Below, in pieces: positions 1-6,723 of a stretch of DNA of 64,000 bases (its first letter is position 1; each line of letters opens with the position of its first letter). Both the position numbers and the translations under genes were made by a program. The notes under the pieces were generated by a model. It saw only the letters and a list, made by a program, of their open reading frames with translations. It did no database searches and was not told the DNA's origin. Location of the stretch: NCBI RefSeq assembly GCF_003056345.1, contig NZ_PYWB01000014.1, positions 17,630 to 81,629 of the forward strand. Direction: 5' to 3'. The stretch comes from Devosia submarina. Its GTDB lineage: Bacteria; Pseudomonadota; Alphaproteobacteria; Rhizobiales; Devosiaceae.

Positions 1-183
1 GTCATTTATGATCTTGCGCAGCGAGGCCCTGTCTAGCGCCGTGAGCCACATGATTCTGAGCTCTGATGCGCCTAGGACGATGAGGTCAAGAACGTACTTC
101 TCCTCCTCGGATAGTTCGACAAAGCAGACCTCCTCAAAGAGTACTGGCTTCTCCCAAGACCTGTAATTCGTGTTGTGAAGCAT
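1..183 (-). CDS. Partial small hypothetical protein, runs off the left edge
   Basis: An open frame of 61 codons reads leftward from an ATG at 183 to the window edge with no stop. A purine-rich GGAGGG sits at 187-192 just before the ATG; the 3-nt spacing is short, but the motif supports real translation. The visible N-terminus begins MLHNTNYRSWEKPVLFEE and then has an acidic stretch (ELSEEEKYVL) and a mixed helical segment. I do not recognise a family. The gene lies downstream of the LuxR-type regulator on the same strand, with two hairpins between them, so it may be separately transcribed. The C-terminus is outside the window. Confidence 0.5.
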   Translation of the reverse strand, partial: MLHNTNYRSWEKPVLFEEVCFVELSEEEKYVLDLIVLGASELRIMWLTALDRASLRKIIND

Positions 184-240
184 CGTCCCTCCAGAGCCAT
201 GGCTTGGGAGAGATTTTGCGTAATCATAGGAGTTCCACTA

Positions 241-296
241 CCCTCCGAACGGAGGGGAAATTAACGAAACGTCAACCCTGTTTGACTGGCGTTTCG
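241..296 (-). terminator. Two tandem hairpins downstream of the LuxR-type gene
   Basis: Two inverted repeats follow the luxR-like stop on the minus strand. The first (265-296) pairs CGAAACG and TCAA blocks with a 2-4 nt bulge and is followed by TTAATTT. The second (241-256) is CCCTCC-GAAC-GGAGGG. Neither has a long U-run, so this is a probable rather than certain terminator. Confidence 0.4.
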
Positions 297-305
297 CGCT
301 ATCAT

Positions 306-1052
306 TCAGACCTTGATTTGCTTCAACCGGATTGCCGCTACAACTGCCTGCGTGGTGCTTGCTGCATCCATCTTTAGCCGAGCAGCTTCTACGTAGGATT
401 TCACTGTGGTGCGGGACAGGTCCAAAATCTCAGCCGTTTGGGTCAGGTTGTGTCCACCGGCAAGCCATGTCAGCACTTCTCGCTCTCGATGCGACAAGTT
501 AGGGTGGGCTCGCCTCTTTTGATCCATGATCTCGATGGCACGAATTTGGGCGTGCAAGCATGCCATGTGTAGAAGTTTTCGCTCCCACCCGGTGGGTTGA
601 ACCTTTCGCTCGGATGCTAGCGACACAAGGGCTTGCGTAGTTAGGCTATCGTGCAATGCAACGATAAGACCGTCCACCATTGCGAACTCGGCGGCCTCTG
701 CCGCAATCTTCTTAGAGATCGGAGTGGCTCGAATGCGCTCCCTGGCTTCGATCCAAGTCCAAGGGCGAAGTTGGCCGTAAGCGAAGTCAGCCACTAGATC
801 GTGCTTGGCATAATTCTCACTGGAGTATCGATCCAGCCAAGCTTGTGGCAAGTTATGCGCTATGGACGCAACCGCGAGCCTTCCACCGACTTCTTGTTTT
901 AGTCTGGTGATCGAAAAACGGGTAAATCCAAAACTCCGGATCGCGCTGGTAAAGGCCTCTATAAGCCCCCGCAAGCTTGTTTGTCTGTCAATATTCTCAC
1001 AAAAATCTAGCACGCTGTAAGTTAGGCTGTCCAAGAATGCCCCCACTGGCAC
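306..1052 (-). CDS. LuxR-family transcriptional regulator (autoinducer-binding plus HTH)
   Basis: This 248-aa protein has the TraR/LuxR layout. Residues about 20-165 form an autoinducer-binding-like domain (YSSENYAKHDLV, RPWTWIEAR) and residues about 185-245 form a LuxR-type helix-turn-helix (LSHREREVLTWLAGG, then LSRTTVKSYVEAA). The ligand-domain Asp of the family is present in KHDLV, but the usual following Pro is Leu. The start is GTG at 1052, or GTG at 1046; no strong ribosome site distinguishes them. No luxI-type synthase is visible nearby, so it may be a LuxR solo sensing an external or unlinked signal. It would bind DNA in the cytoplasm. The family call is firm; the ligand is unknown. 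Confidence 0.85.
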   Translation of the reverse strand: MPVGAFLDSLTYSVLDFCENIDRQTSLRGLIEAFTSAIRSFGFTRFSITRLKQEVGGRLAVASIAHNLPQAWLDRYSSENYAKHDLVADFAYGQLRPWTWIEARERIRATPISKKIAAEAAEFAMVDGLIVALHDSLTTQALVSLASERKVQPTGWERKLLHMACLHAQIRAIEIMDQKRRAHPNLSHREREVLTWLAGGHNLTQTAEILDLSRTTVKSYVEAARLKMDAASTTQAVVAAIRLKQIKV

Positions 1053-1150
1053 ATATGGAAAGTCTTTCTAAGGCTAAATACCTAGTAATTACTTACTGAG
1101 GTTCGCTCGCGTCGGTGAGCAGCAAGCAAGCACAGAAAAGGAGGATCGCT

Positions 1151-1237
1151 ATGTTTCCTAGCAAGCTTGCGTTAACAACCCGGGGTTTTTGTCAGGTCGT
1201 TGTCAGGCGCACTGTGGTACGCCATGCAGGCAATTAA
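1151..1237 (+). CDS. 28-codon ORF with a very strong ribosome site (leader peptide or broken gene start)
   Basis: An ATG at 1151 follows AAAAGGAGG (1136-1144) at 6-nt spacing, among the best ribosome sites in the window. The frame encodes MFPSKLALTTRGFCQ and stops at TAA (1235-1237) after 28 codons. The next open frame (1253-1567) is in exactly the same phase, so this could be the N-terminus of a gene interrupted by one nonsense codon, or a short leader peptide. It is divergent from the LuxR-type gene, sharing an intergenic region of about 100 bp. No family is recognised. Confidence 0.35.
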   Translation: MFPSKLALTTRGFCQVVVRRTVVRHAGN

Positions 1238-1252
1238 CATACATTAGGCTCT

Positions 1253-1567
1253 TTGGTGGTGATCGGTCGGTTCTTTTACGCAGCGCAGGTTCCCGATCAG
1301 TGCGTCGGAGTCGAAATGCGCTGGAGCGACAGCAGACCCGAGGGGGTGTTGCATATCCCATCTGCTCTTACCGGAGTGCTTGTCGCGGCAGGTTACGACC
1401 AGTTCGAAACAGGTCACACCTATCACTTGCCTATGGCTGTTGGGATTGCAGTAACACTGAGCATGCTCACCTATACGCCCATGTATTTGACCGGCGATCT
1501 ATCTGTCTGGACAGAGGAATGGGCTGAGCTGAAGCTCAGTGATGAGGCAGTCTCAGACGCAAACTAG
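1253..1567 (+). CDS. Hypothetical protein, 104 aa, doubtful start
   Basis: An open frame with a TTG start at 1253 (GTG alternatives at 1256 and 1259) encodes about 104 residues. It has a hydrophobic middle (LPMAVGIAVTLSMLTYTPMY) and an acidic tail (WTEEWAELKLSDEAV). No clear ribosome site precedes it. It is in phase with the 28-codon ORF upstream, which has an excellent ribosome site but ends in TAA. The acidic C-terminus and codon choice look more like coding sequence than a chance frame. I recognise no family. It could be an intact small gene, or the remainder of a gene broken by the stop at 1235-1237. Confidence 0.35.
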   Translation: MVVIGRFFYAAQVPDQCVGVEMRWSDSRPEGVLHIPSALTGVLVAAGYDQFETGHTYHLPMAVGIAVTLSMLTYTPMYLTGDLSVWTEEWAELKLSDEAVSDAN

Positions 1568-1596
1568 ACGGGCCTGACCTTGATTGAGCCTAGCTT

Positions 1597-2283
1597 TCAA
1601 AGCGAGTTGATCAGCGGCTTCTTGGTATCTGTGCCTTCATAGCGGCTGTTGTTGACTGCGCGGGTGACGCGGTGAAACTGGAGCTGGCTATCAATCTGGC
1701 TGTCCATCAGCAGCGCTTTTGCACTAACGCCCTGGTCCTCGCATGATAACCACTGTTCATATGCTTCCGGCCCGATGATCAGCGGCATGCGGGTATGGAT
1801 GTGGGCGATGCGCTCGACGGCCGGCGCCGTGATGATGGTGCAGCTGGTGACGCCAAGGTTATCGTTGTGCGCCCAAATGCCGGTAAAGCTGAATGGCTGG
1901 CCATCTGGTAGTTGCAAGAGCCATGGATCTTTGCCGCCGTCCTCGGCCCTGGTCCATTCGAAATAGCCATCGGCTGGGATCAGACAGCGTCGTGACTTGA
2001 AGCCCTTTCGGAATGCGCCGGAGGTGTCCACCGTCTCGAGGCGAGCATTGAACATCGCGGCCTTGGGCAATTCCCTGGCAAAGAACGGCACAAGCCACCA
2101 CCGGCCCCGATCCAGCTCCATGTTTCCGGCCTTGTCCAGGTGGACAAAGTCAACGTCTTGCGTCGGCGCGATGTTGTACCGCGGTTGCATGTTGTGCGGC
2201 GGCACGGGATGGAGCTCGTCACTCAGCTTGTAGAGGGCGTGAAGCTCAGGCCAGGTCAGTTCGTTGGTGAAGCGGCCGCACAT
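1597..2283 (-). CDS. SRAP-family abasic-site processing protein (YedK/HMCES type)
   Basis: The 228-aa product begins MCGRFTN. After removal of Met, the N-terminal Cys is the residue that forms the thiazolidine crosslink to abasic sites in single-stranded DNA in this family. Other hallmark blocks are visible: YNIAPTQ, the Glu in LIPADGYFEW, and the His in HTRMPLII. Length matches bacterial YedK. The family shields abasic DNA during replication. It is the last gene of a minus-strand operon; its first 28 nt overlap the end of the tandem-HTH gene, implying translational coupling. A GAGG ribosome site lies about 9 nt upstream. The role in this operon beyond the family function is unknown. Confidence 0.93.
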   Translation of the reverse strand: MCGRFTNELTWPELHALYKLSDELHPVPPHNMQPRYNIAPTQDVDFVHLDKAGNMELDRGRWWLVPFFARELPKAAMFNARLETVDTSGAFRKGFKSRRCLIPADGYFEWTRAEDGGKDPWLLQLPDGQPFSFTGIWAHNDNLGVTSCTIITAPAVERIAHIHTRMPLIIGPEAYEQWLSCEDQGVSAKALLMDSQIDSQLQFHRVTRAVNNSRYEGTDTKKPLINSL

Positions 2284-2711
2284 TCTGACTTGCCTCGCAA
2301 AACGGCTGCTTCTGCTTCAAGGCGAGCTACATTCGCCTGCAGTTCAGCAATCTGGGCGTGAAGGGCCTCTGTTTCCATTTTATGGTACTGCAGAGCCAAC
2401 TCAACAGCGTTCCGGGCGCCAAGCTTCTTCATTAGGCGATATCTGTGCACCTCGATCGTACGCTCAGAAAGTCCAATTTTTTGGCTGATCTCAGCACTGG
2501 TAAGCCCTTGCGCAGCGAGCTCCGCGACTTCCTGTTCACGGCCGGTTAAGGGAGCCCCCAACTTGAGCAGTGCGCCAGCGCGGCAGTGTTTTACAACGGC
2601 TAAGCTCAGACTGAGCCGATGAGCTATAGCTCTACTGCTCAGGCCCTGAGCTGACAGCGTTAGGATTTGCTCATCCCGAGCCTTAAGAGCGGTGCCAATA
2701 TGATCTTCCAT
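2256..2711 (-). CDS. Small regulator with two tandem LuxR-type HTH units and a C-terminal coiled coil
   Basis: The 151-aa protein starts at ATG 2711, overlapping the TAA of the upstream gene by one base (TAATG). Residues about 9-52 and 53-98 align with each other: REQEVAELAAQGLTSAEIS in the second unit mirrors RDEQILTLSAQGLSSRAIA in the first, and both end in a K-L-G-A turn. The second unit is a canonical LuxR/GerE helix-turn-helix (LSERTIEVHRYRLMKKLG); the first is degenerate in its recognition helix. Residues about 108-142 form a likely coiled coil (HAQIAELQANVARLEAEA). There is no receiver or ligand domain. It probably dimerises and binds DNA. The gene overlaps the SRAP gene start by 28 nt. 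Confidence 0.75.
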   Translation of the reverse strand: MEDHIGTALKARDEQILTLSAQGLSSRAIAHRLSLSLAVVKHCRAGALLKLGAPLTGREQEVAELAAQGLTSAEISQKIGLSERTIEVHRYRLMKKLGARNAVELALQYHKMETEALHAQIAELQANVARLEAEAAVLRGKSECAAASPTN

Positions 2712-3037
2712 TAGTCCAGCCCCTCCAGTTCGGCCAAGCGTCCCCATTCTGGCCGCCACAATGCCCTGTCCTGGATGGCAATGACAACGCGATTGTAGGC
2801 CCACAAGGCACAAAGCTCGTCGGCTCGCCTGAGAGCTTCAGGGACGGAGTAGGGGCCTTCAAGAGACGCCTTCACCTTGTCGCCCTGGCGAATCCAGTCC
2901 GGCCAGTAGATCGATGCTAGGACCTCGCCGTACTCAATGCCAGCAGCCGTGAATGCCTTCTCGTCCGATCCAATGCCGACGATGATTGCATCTAGCGCAA
3001 CTTCGTCATCGTCTGTGGTCCACTGGTAGATGGTCAC
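2711..3037 (-). CDS. Hypothetical protein, 108 aa, first gene of the SRAP operon
   Basis: The frame starts at GTG 3037 with only a weak AGAG ribosome site; no in-frame ATG lies just upstream. The product starts MTIYQWTTDDDEVALDAII and is acidic, with an aromatic segment (ASIYWPDWIRQGD) and a tryptophan-rich end (LWRPEWGRLAELEGLD). I do not recognise a domain, membrane segment or signal peptide, so it is probably a soluble cytoplasmic protein. Its stop overlaps the start of the tandem-HTH gene, which overlaps the SRAP gene, so all three are likely co-transcribed. Its function is unknown. Confidence 0.6.
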   Translation of the reverse strand: MTIYQWTTDDDEVALDAIIVGIGSDEKAFTAAGIEYGEVLASIYWPDWIRQGDKVKASLEGPYSVPEALRRADELCALWAYNRVVIAIQDRALWRPEWGRLAELEGLD

Positions 3038-3174
3038 AGCTCTGGCGCCATCTGTTCGGGTGTTTCAGGCATCGATTCGGAACCTCTCCAGAACAGATTT
3101 TGCACACACCACGGATAGTGTGTGCAATCCTTGTCTTGACAGGTAGGCCCAAACCCCAGAAAAGGCGGGCGTGA

Positions 3175-3248
3175 GGCCACGTGGCGGAGTGGTGACGCAG
3201 CGGATTGCAAATCCGTGTACTCCGGTTCAATTCCGGACGTGGCCTCCA
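3175..3248 (+). tRNA. tRNA-Cys (GCA)
   Basis: A 74-nt cloverleaf ends in encoded CCA. The acceptor stem is GGCCACG (3175-3181) paired with CGTGGCC (3238-3244), with discriminator T73 as expected for tRNA-Cys. The anticodon loop TTGCAAA gives anticodon GCA on a GCGGA/TCCGT stem, and the T arm carries GGTTCAATTCC. A TTGACA-like hexamer at 3136-3141 is a plausible -35 element. It separates the accessory-like left end from the following genes. Confidence 0.95.
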
Positions 3249-3573
3249 AATTTCCCTGAACATTTTTGGTGCCGCAACGGGTTCGTCTGAACTCTGGCTT
3301 TATTGCGCCGATGCGTGCGGTACTCAGTAGTTCTCCTGGGCATCATCAACCGCCGCATCGCTTCTTGTGCAGATTGCTGGTCGGCAATTTCGTCTTTCGC
3401 CAAATGGCTCCTGGACCTGGATCAGTTGTTTACTGGTAGGTATTTACCCGTACACGATCGGTTAACCAGCATGTAGCGGCGTCTATACTTTTTGCCGCTT
3501 CAAAAAGACAAATCAGAGAACAATTGCATCTAGGTTCACCTCGCCGCAGACAAGATCTACTTCGGGGGACCAG
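3249..3573. other. Gene-free stretch between tRNA-Cys and the RTX/DUF4214 gene
   Basis: These 325 bases carry no convincing open frame or RNA. The right part is more AT-rich (3420-3560) and probably contains the promoter of the downstream gene, but I cannot point to a clear consensus. I saw no second copy of the tRNA 3' end here that would mark an attachment site. Confidence 0.5.
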
Positions 3574-4515
3574 ATGGCCAAGATATCAGCATTCAACAAT
3601 TTCCGCTTCGACTTCCGCAATCCTGACTCCATGAATGTTGGCGATTGGATCGGCCAACCGATCGTTTCATCGACCAAGGTGTCGGTGCCGACCAATGCGG
3701 GCGTCTTCGATCTCTATGGCAGCAATTTCTCGTTCAATTTCCAGACCGGGGCGGTATCGGGTCTGGTTACAGAGGTGACGTTCTCACAGAACGGCCAACT
3801 CACGGCCAGCATCAGCGACCTCAATCTCTCTGCTGCGGAGGTTTTGAGTTATGCGCAGCTCAACAATGGCGCTTACCTCCTCGTCGACCGGCTGCTGTCT
3901 GGCGACGACAGCATGAAGCTGAGCGGCGGCAACGATGTTGTAGCCGGCCTGGGTGGCAGCGACACCATCGATGCCGGCGAGGGCTTCGACATTGTGCAAT
4001 TTGCGCAGAACGCCTCGAGCTACACGATTGGCAGGGTTGGCGACGCAATTGTTGTGAGGGATGCCGGTGGCGACACGGACACGCTGATCAATGTCGAGCG
4101 CGTTCAGTTCGCCGGCGAAACGCTGGCCCTCGACACCGATGGAATTGCTGGCGCAGCATACCGGCTTTATCAGGCGGCGTTCGATCGTGCTCCGGACCAG
4201 CAGGGCCTGGGTTATTGGATCGACGAACTCGATGCCGGCAAGGGTGACCTGGCCTGGATGGCCAACAATTTCATCATCTCCGAGGAGTTTAAGGACACCT
4301 ACGGCACGCCATCCAGCGTCAGCAATGAAGCCTTCCTGGAACTCATCTACAACAATGTTCTTGATCGCGCGCCCGATGGCGAAGGCTACCAATATTGGAT
4401 GGCCGAGCTGAACCGCGGCTTTGAACGCGAGCGCGTGCTGGCCTCGTTCTCGGAAAGCGATGAAAACCGGGCCAATGTGGCGGACGCCATAGCAGACGGT
4501 ATCTGGTACTTCTAG
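3574..4515 (+). CDS. RTX-like, DUF4214-containing secreted or surface protein
   Basis: The 313-aa protein lacks an N-terminal signal peptide. Residues about 1-110 are a low-complexity beta-rich region of unknown role. Residues about 116-135 hold a hemolysin-type calcium-binding nonapeptide stretch (SGGNDVVAGLGGSDTI). Residues about 190-300 hold two DUF4214-like units, each with the AFDRAPDQQGLGYW / VLDRAPDGEGYQYW pattern. This combination is typical of type I secretion substrates and surface or S-layer-associated proteins of alphaproteobacteria. A hydrophobic-aromatic C-terminus (GIWYF) fits a C-terminal export signal. No type I exporter is adjacent, although a TolC homologue is encoded at 6724-8085. 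The exact function is unknown. Confidence 0.8.
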   Translation: MAKISAFNNFRFDFRNPDSMNVGDWIGQPIVSSTKVSVPTNAGVFDLYGSNFSFNFQTGAVSGLVTEVTFSQNGQLTASISDLNLSAAEVLSYAQLNNGAYLLVDRLLSGDDSMKLSGGNDVVAGLGGSDTIDAGEGFDIVQFAQNASSYTIGRVGDAIVVRDAGGDTDTLINVERVQFAGETLALDTDGIAGAAYRLYQAAFDRAPDQQGLGYWIDELDAGKGDLAWMANNFIISEEFKDTYGTPSSVSNEAFLELIYNNVLDRAPDGEGYQYWMAELNRGFERERVLASFSESDENRANVADAIADGIWYF

Positions 4516-4522
4516 CACATCC

Positions 4523-4549
4523 TGGCGTCGGCACGCTGTGCCGGCGCCA
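4523..4549 (+). terminator. Strong hairpin after the DUF4214 gene
   Basis: TGGCGTCGGCAC-GCT-GTGCCGGCGCCA forms a 12-bp stem with one G-U pair just downstream of the stop codon. There is no U-tract after it, so it may protect the mRNA 3' end or need a factor to terminate. Confidence 0.45.
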
Positions 4550-4629
4550 AGCACAGCAAGCGGCCGCAATGAGCGGGGTCTAACGCATGTTATCGTGCTG
4601 CCCCAGCACTTTGGGTTACGATCCCGCTC

Positions 4630-4992
4630 ATGATTCAAAACCTGTCGGTCGCACTTCTTCTGGAAGATGAAGCCATCATCGCGATGGACATGGAGCAAGC
4701 CCTCGGCGATGCCGGGTTCGATGTGTCCACGGCCATGACCTGCGCGGCGGCCGAAGCTTGGCTGCTCGAGAAGCGTCCCGATGTCGCCATTGTGGACATC
4801 ACCCTGCGCGATGGGTCCTCCGAAGCGATTGTTGCCCGCTTCGTGGAGGATGGGGTGCCCTTTGTTGTGCACTCGGGTGACCTGCCGCTGCACCACCAAG
4901 GAACGCCCTATGCCTCGGGCATCTGGGTTGACAAGCCCGCCACCCGCGAAGCCCTGATCGACGCCGCCAATGCAGCGATAAAGCGCCGCTAA
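4630..4992 (+). CDS. Single-domain response regulator (CheY-like receiver)
   Basis: The 120-aa protein is a lone receiver domain with the full set of phosphorylation residues: the acidic pair in LLEDEAI, the phospho-acceptor Asp in AIVDITL, the conserved Ser in VVHSGD, and the switch Lys in WVDKPA. There is no output domain, so it probably acts by protein contact or as a phosphate shuttle for an unlinked histidine kinase. No kinase gene is adjacent. The first residues (MIQNLSVALLLEDEA) fit a normal start at 4630. Partner and output are unknown. Confidence 0.88.
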   Translation: MIQNLSVALLLEDEAIIAMDMEQALGDAGFDVSTAMTCAAAEAWLLEKRPDVAIVDITLRDGSSEAIVARFVEDGVPFVVHSGDLPLHHQGTPYASGIWVDKPATREALIDAANAAIKRR

Positions 4993-5094
4993 GCTCTTTG
5001 CTGCGGGTCGCTGGCACGCACCTCGTCCACCGCCTTGTTGCGTTGCCACAACCTTGCGGCTATCTGGCGCCACCCGCCACAGCTGAGTGCCTCC

Positions 5095-5352
5095 ATGGAA
5101 AAGCCTGCCACACCGACAAAGCTTATTGTCTATCTTGCATTTGTACGCGACGAGGAAGGCGAACTCCGGCCTGCCTTTGACGCGCGCGAGGCGCAGTCGG
5201 AAAGTGCCGCCAAGCAGCAGGCGCGCTTGCTGTGGTCGAGCGGCAAATATGCCGGCGTACTCGCCTGGTGGCGCGCGGCTGATTTGGTGAACGGGGAATT
5301 CGGCGATCCCGTCGTCCTGCTACAAGAGGGCGATGTTCCGGACATGGAATAG
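5095..5352 (+). CDS. Hypothetical protein, 85 aa
   Basis: The start is placed at the ATG at 5095 (MEKPATPTKLIVYLAFVRD) rather than at the longer open frame, whose extra residues look untranslated. The product is soluble and mixed-charge, with a tryptophan-rich segment (GVLAWWRAADLV) and an acidic tail (QEGDVPDME). I do not recognise a domain. It lies about 100 bp after the receiver gene on the same strand and faces the PilZ gene tail to tail. The reading frame and composition support coding, but no function can be given. Confidence 0.6.
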   Translation: MEKPATPTKLIVYLAFVRDEEGELRPAFDAREAQSESAAKQQARLLWSSGKYAGVLAWWRAADLVNGEFGDPVVLLQEGDVPDME

Positions 5353-5368
5353 GGCTTTTCGCCCGTCT

Positions 5369-5638
5369 TTATGCCTCAGGGCTATCCAGGAAATGCACGC
5401 CAGCCAGGGTGCCATGCTGCCAGACAAGCTGGCAGGGCTCGGCGCGATGGTCGAACAGCAGGACGAACTGCTCGGGCAGGATATTGGCATGCGCCATTTC
5501 CAGCATGGCGCCCGAGCGGGATCGATTCACCAGGTGAAGCGGCAAACGGCTCAGGCCGTCAGAAGCAACGGCCGTTGCCTCGATCCGCGTCGCATGGCGA
5601 GCATGACGCCGTCTGTCTTCATGGGTGCTCATGGCCAT
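5369..5638 (-). CDS. PilZ-domain protein
   Basis: The 89-aa product is a minimal PilZ domain, the receptor fold for cyclic di-GMP. The arginine motif is RRHAR near residue 10, and the second signature is NRSRSG in the middle, matching (D/N)xSxxG. The start is set at ATG 5638 because GAGGG precedes it by about 6 nt; the longer frame has no such site. A single-domain PilZ usually acts as an adaptor in motility, exopolysaccharide or cell-cycle control. There is no diguanylate cyclase in the window, so its pathway is unknown. Confidence 0.85.
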   Translation of the reverse strand: MAMSTHEDRRRHARHATRIEATAVASDGLSRLPLHLVNRSRSGAMLEMAHANILPEQFVLLFDHRAEPCQLVWQHGTLAGVHFLDSPEA

Positions 5639-5946
5639 AGAACTACCCTCAAGCCTTAAAACTGGGTGAAGCGGATCGCTGCGCATTTGCAGCAAATTGG
5701 ATCGATATTCTCCGCCTCAGGGGGAATACCTAAGGGCCTTTCTCGGGCAAATGGAACTAGCTCCTTTGGATGGGGGAATATCCGGTCGTTCGGGCCTAAG
5801 CCTTTGCCCGAGCATCAAGATCGCGCGATTCGGCGACCAGCCTTTGGTGACAGAAGCGGCAATTCGCCATCCGCACTCGCCGCTTGCCAAGCTGCACCAG
5901 CGGGAGATATTCACCATCAGTGTTTAAAAGGGGCGGCACTCTTTCG

Positions 5947-6591
5947 ATGACCGACTTCCGGCGTGCGCGCACGCATATGATCGATAGCCAGTTGCGCAGC
6001 ACCGGCGTCACCGACAAGCGCATCCTTGCGCGCATGAGCGTCATCGAGCGCGAGCGCTTTGTTTCGCCTGCCCGCCGGGTGACTGCCTACACCGACAGCG
6101 TGCAATGGCTGGGCAAGACGGGCAGCGGCCGCTTCATCGCGCCGCCGGCAATCTTTGCCAAGCTCCTGCAACTGGCCGAAATCACATCGGATGAGCGCGT
6201 GCTCGATATCGGCGCCGCCACAGGCTATTCGACCGCCGTGATCGCCGGCCTTGCCGCTTCGGTAGATGGCTTTGAGCCGGACGCAGAACTCGCCAGCACA
6301 GCGCAGGCCAATCTGCGCGAGCTCGGCCTGGCCAATGCCAACATGGTCGAGACGATCGGGCAGGGGCTCTATGAAGTTGTTTTTGTGGAAGGCGCGCTGC
6401 AGACTGTTCCGCAGGACTATTTTGACGCGCTCAGGGAAGGCGGGCGCCTCGTTGCGCTGATCTGGTCCGGCGGTGTGTCGGTCGCCCATGTTTTTGTGCG
6501 CACTGCCAAGGGCATCGCCGCGAGTGCCGAGTTCAATGCTGCGCTGCCACCATTGCTGCCGATGCAAAAGGCGCAGGAATTTGTCTTTTGA
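5947..6591 (+). CDS. Protein-L-isoaspartate O-methyltransferase-like protein (divergent Pcm)
   Basis: The 214-aa protein has a Rossmann methyltransferase core with the SAM-binding glycine motif VLDIGAATGYSTAV (residues about 90-104) and the acidic end of the next strand (GFEPD). The N-terminus (RRARTHMIDSQLRSTGV) is typical of the Pcm-like protein encoded before tolC in Rhizobiales. Its catalytic-region sequence is divergent, so isoaspartate repair activity is not assured. The start at 5947 is chosen because it begins MTDFRRAR, where family similarity begins. It precedes the tolC homologue by 132 bp and may be expressed separately. Protein repair is the default expectation; a role linked to TolC cannot be excluded. 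Confidence 0.8.
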   Translation: MTDFRRARTHMIDSQLRSTGVTDKRILARMSVIERERFVSPARRVTAYTDSVQWLGKTGSGRFIAPPAIFAKLLQLAEITSDERVLDIGAATGYSTAVIAGLAASVDGFEPDAELASTAQANLRELGLANANMVETIGQGLYEVVFVEGALQTVPQDYFDALREGGRLVALIWSGGVSVAHVFVRTAKGIAASAEFNAALPPLLPMQKAQEFVF

Positions 6592-6723
6592 GAATCATCA
6601 AAGCTCGGCGTGTTGCCGATTGGGCACGGTTCCTAAACCTCTTAAGCGTTATAGTTCAAATTGCTTGCGTCCGGAGAGTCGAAGTCCAGTGACCGCGAGC
6701 ATAGTACCAAAGTGGAGTCGGCA

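Noticed and set aside
1084..1093. AGTAATTACT, a perfect 10-bp palindrome upstream of luxR, considered as a lux box
   Set aside because: Too short and unlike the usual 18-20 bp lux-box pattern; may be chance in AT-rich DNA.
2711..2813. Extension of the tandem-HTH protein to 185 aa
   Set aside because: The extra 34 residues overlap the upstream gene and start without similarity; the TAATG overlap marks the true start.
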